Of a stretch of DNA of 64,000 bases, positions 61,925 through 64,000 are shown in pieces. The stretch covers positions 248,001 through 312,000 of the forward strand of contig JAWKLK010000001.1 in the NCBI GenBank assembly GCA_041392785.1. Reading direction: 5' to 3'. Position 1 is the first letter of the stretch; each line of letters opens with the position of its first letter. A program made the translations under genes and the position numbers. Origin of the DNA: OLB9 sp041392785. GTDB taxonomy: Bacteria; Bacteroidota; Bacteroidia; Chitinophagales; Saprospiraceae. The notes under the pieces are model-generated. The model saw only the letters and a program-made list of their open reading frames with translations, did no database searches and was not told the origin of the DNA.

Positions 61925-63007
61925 TCATAAAATCTGATAGGTTACAGATATAGTCAATCCCGTGGATTTATAGGATTTTTCCGTATTTTCATTGAGATCG
62001 AGTTGCCCCACGGCATCATGCCTATAAACTACATTTGGGTTTATGTAAGGAGATAATGTCTGACTCACTCGTGCTAAATTACCTCCTATATTAATAAGTA
62101 TCCTTTTTTCTTTCAGAAACCCGAAAGTGATACCATATTGCAGCTGTGGAAACACCTTGTCACTTCCTTCAGACAGGACAGTACCTAGTCCCAGATGTAC
62201 ACCCATCAAAAATTCCGGGCTAAAGTGATAGCTGAGATGCGTCAATGCATTTGCTCCGATTCCTTTGGTTCTATTCTTTTTAGATTGAATTTTGTAATAA
62301 GCACTACTGTCCAATTGAAAAATTGTATCGTTTGTATTGATTGATTCCCAAGCATAATTATGCTCTTTTCCCGCAGAATAAAAAATGCCTAAACTTACTG
62401 ATGAAGAAAAATAGTGAACTTTATATAGTGTGAACTCATGGTAGGTGGAATCTATAAAGTTGCCAGTAGCATCATATCGTGCAAAAGTAATGTAAACATC
62501 CTTAGCATCGCCTTTATTTAAATTTAAATGATACACTTGCGTATTTGTAGATTGCAATTTGTATACTTTTGCTATCATTTCAAGATATTGTTCTTTGTAT
62601 TCATCACAAGTAGGATAGCTTACTTCCAATTGATCCAACAAATTTGATGCTTCTGTATCGTGTATCACATATTGACTTATAAATTCCCCAAAATTTAAAA
62701 CATCTCCTTTATAGGACGAACAAGGCGGTTTTTTATCACCTTGGTTCTTTTTTGACTTGGATATTCCATTTGAGAGATCTTCTATTTTTATGGGTTGATG
62801 TCCTATGTACGACCTATCTTTTGAAGAAAGTTTTATTTTTACACGATCAGAATTAAAATTTTTGAACTCAATTTTGACGTTATCTTCCTTTACTGACATG
62901 GTTTTGGGCAAAACAGGATTGGCATAATCTATGAATATAGTTTCATCTTGTGCAAAGGAGATGGACAATGTTAAGATAATCAAATTTAATAAAAGTATGT
63001 TTCTCAT
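61925..63007 (-). CDS. Exported protein with C-terminal outer-membrane barrel-like region
   Basis: 360 residues. Signal peptide (ending LSISFA before QDET). Residues about 20-190 form a soluble domain with KSKKNQGDKKPPCSSYKGDV and a helix LEVSYPTCDEYKEQYLEMIA. From about 195 amphipathic strands alternate (VSLGIFYSAG, GANALTHLSYHFSPEFLMGV, QLQYGITFGFL, RILINIGGNLARVS) and the protein ends TGLTISVTYQIL. Probably outer membrane. Second gene of the module, 2 nt after the small membrane protein gene. Confidence 0.65.
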   Translation of the reverse strand: MRNILLLNLIILTLSISFAQDETIFIDYANPVLPKTMSVKEDNVKIEFKNFNSDRVKIKLSSKDRSYIGHQPIKIEDLSNGISKSKKNQGDKKPPCSSYKGDVLNFGEFISQYVIHDTEASNLLDQLEVSYPTCDEYKEQYLEMIAKVYKLQSTNTQVYHLNLNKGDAKDVYITFARYDATGNFIDSTYHEFTLYKVHYFSSSVSLGIFYSAGKEHNYAWESINTNDTIFQLDSSAYYKIQSKKNRTKGIGANALTHLSYHFSPEFLMGVHLGLGTVLSEGSDKVFPQLQYGITFGFLKEKRILINIGGNLARVSQTLSPYINPNVVYRHDAVGQLDLNENTEKSYKSTGLTISVTYQIL

Positions 63008-63009
63008 AT

Positions 63010-63426
63010 TTATTTAGATATTGCATATTTTCCAATTATTGCCAGAAGAATGCCTCCAAATGAGGATGCAATTGTAGTAATAAATTCATCGTCTCCTCCT
63101 GCTTTAAATATGGTGATTACACCAATTATGAAATACGTTGCTGCATACACAAGACCCAGATAATTTGGATTAAATCTATTATTTTCGGTCAATTGAACGG
63201 CGGATCCAATAGTGCGAAACATTCCTGTTTTGACATTAGTATCCTTTTGTAAGTTTACATCAAGCAGAACAGCTATCGAAGCTCCAATTGCGGTGAATAG
63301 ACCCGCAAAAATAGTTTTCTGAAATTCATTAGGGTTCGCTTCTCTTAGCACTGTATATCCTAAAAATATAAATAGGACAAGACCAATTATTAAAGACAAA
63401 CCTAAAATCACCTTCTTTGTGTCCAT
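63010..63426 (-). CDS. Four-helix membrane protein, first gene of the CHAT-like module
   Basis: 138 residues with four hydrophobic segments: VILGLSLIIGLVLFIFLGYT (about 6-25), TIFAGLFTAIGASIAVLLDV, LGLVYAATYFIIGVITIF and TIASSFGGILLAIIGKYAI. No family recognised. Directly preceded by a TAnnTTTG element and a palindrome; 2 nt before the next gene. Confidence 0.7.
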   Translation of the reverse strand: MDTKKVILGLSLIIGLVLFIFLGYTVLREANPNEFQKTIFAGLFTAIGASIAVLLDVNLQKDTNVKTGMFRTIGSAVQLTENNRFNPNYLGLVYAATYFIIGVITIFKAGGDDEFITTIASSFGGILLAIIGKYAISK

Positions 63427-63448
63427 AATATGTTTTTTTTTAATACCA

Positions 63449-63456
63449 CAAAATTA
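63449..63456 (-). promoter_or_regulatory. -7 promoter element of the CHAT-like module
   Basis: Minus strand TAATTTTG (TAnnTTTG), 22 nt before the ATG at 63426. The palindrome at 63478-63497 occupies the -33 region. Confidence 0.55.
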
Positions 63457-63477
63457 CATGCAACTACACTCCATCAC

Positions 63478-63497
63478 CATATAACCTTTGTTATATG
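63478..63497. promoter_or_regulatory. Palindrome over the -33 region, candidate operator
   Basis: CATATAAC-CTTT-GTTATATG, perfect 8-bp arms, 21 nt upstream of the -7 element. Its 15-nt core recurs at 56902-56916. A site for the module's LuxR-type regulator is plausible but unproven. Confidence 0.45.
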
Positions 63498-63702
63498 CAA
63501 AGCTAGCCTTCTCGATACCGATGCATAGTTACTGTTTTGACAGCACTATAATTTTGTAACAAAAATAATAGCATATTCAATATATAATACTAAATGACAA
63601 AGAATTTTAAAGAATAATAATTTATGAAATGCGGCTCATTAGTTCACAAATCTTTTTTAACAAAAAATTTATTGATTGCCATTTGGTGGGTTAACTATAC
63701 AC

Positions 63703-63957
63703 TCAAAATCTCTCTAATTGCATCCTTAGTCTTGCGAAGAAAATCAACCTCTCCTTTTCACCAGCGTGGGTGATAAAGGTCGATATCTTTCTGATGTTTT
63801 CAATAAAACGAAATTGATTTTTTATCATCCGCTGATCGGTGGTGCGCATATAATTTGGTACATCGATTTGCTGAAAAAGGATGCTGGTTTCTTCTGATAG
63901 AACCAAGATAACTTCTGAACCCAAATTGATATCATTGATATAGATATTACAGTCCAT
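63703..63957 (-). CDS. Unidentified protein, possibly the C-terminal end of a longer gene
   Basis: 84 residues from the ATG at 63957, ending HAGEKERLIFFARLRMQLERF-like in a basic helix. The frame stays open upstream of that ATG to the window edge (KKPSNSKNLQ precedes it), so the true start may lie outside. No signal peptide or membrane helix is seen and no family is recognised. The 276-nt gap to the CHAT-like module and that module's own promoter make it a separate unit. Confidence 0.5.
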   Translation of the reverse strand: MDCNIYINDINLGSEVILVLSEETSILFQQIDVPNYMRTTDQRMIKNQFRFIENIRKISTFITHAGEKERLIFFARLRMQLERF

Positions 63958-64000
63958 TTGTAGATTTTTACTATTCGATGGTTTTTTACCTGCATTGGTC

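Noticed and set aside
1..64000. CRISPR arrays, tRNA or rRNA genes, complete insertion sequences, prophage genes
   Set aside because: I saw no regularly spaced repeats, no tRNA-like cloverleaf, no rRNA segment and no intact transposase, integrase or phage structural gene in the gaps.

Overview
The window looks like a chromosomal segment of a Bacteroidota bacterium, most likely of the Saprospiria/Saprospiraceae (the class is an inference). Evidence: AT-rich sequence; about a dozen promoters with the Bacteroidota -7 element TAnnTTTG; almost no Shine-Dalgarno sequences; a SusC/SusD pair; two secreted proteins with type IX secretion (T9SS) C-terminal sorting domains; a mevalonate-pathway decarboxylase; and the complete str-S10-spc-alpha ribosomal gene order in one block.

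Layout. 1-8.7 kb is housekeeping: the 3' part of a GH13 alpha-amylase-family gene, an SRPBCC protein, signal peptidase I heading a three-gene operon of exported proteins, thioredoxin with a clear terminator, bL27/bL21, AroB and exonuclease III. 8.9-13.1 kb has a secreted M43-type metalloprotease with a T9SS tail, a Crp/Fnr regulator, a repeat-containing gap and a small outer-membrane barrel. 13.1-17.8 kb has a PurF-type amidotransferase, an SRP (4.5S) RNA gene between purF and a transaldolase-like gene, then Rpe, a NifU-type scaffold and PyrF. 18.3-23.3 kb is a SusC/SusD/small-lipoprotein uptake operon, followed by the 2-oxoglutarate dehydrogenase E2 gene and a small membrane protein.

25.4-43.8 kb is the ribosomal superoperon, all on the minus strand: rpsL-rpsG-fusA-rpsJ ... 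rplQ, with secY, map, infA, rpmJ and rpoA embedded. rpmJ (bL36) and rpmD (uL30) are very short and were read directly from the DNA. Three promoters (before rpsL, rpsJ and rplP) share the start region TTTGC(R)RC(C)TCTTT. 44-50.2 kb has mevalonate diphosphate decarboxylase, a DUF4294 protein, an OmpA/PD40 protein and two overlapping thioredoxin-fold paralogues.

50.2-52.7 kb is a gene-poor scar. It holds one copy of a 155-bp inverted-repeat pair (the other copy is at 12.2 kb), a cluster of three hairpins, two mutually similar degenerate tracts, a 100-codon open frame without a usable start, and a 5' fragment of hsdM (type I restriction methyltransferase) with an internal stop.

52.7-64 kb has a 1304-residue T9SS-secreted multidomain protein (cohesin-like, dockerin-like, Kazal-like), then a minus-strand module: four-helix membrane protein, periplasmic/outer-membrane protein, 94-aa protein, a protein with a CHAT/caspase-like His-Cys pair, a propeller-type sensor histidine kinase and a LuxR-type response regulator. 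A palindrome over the -33 region of its promoter and an exact 15-nt copy of the palindrome's core just beyond its last gene frame this module. It is the best candidate in the window for an undescribed system.
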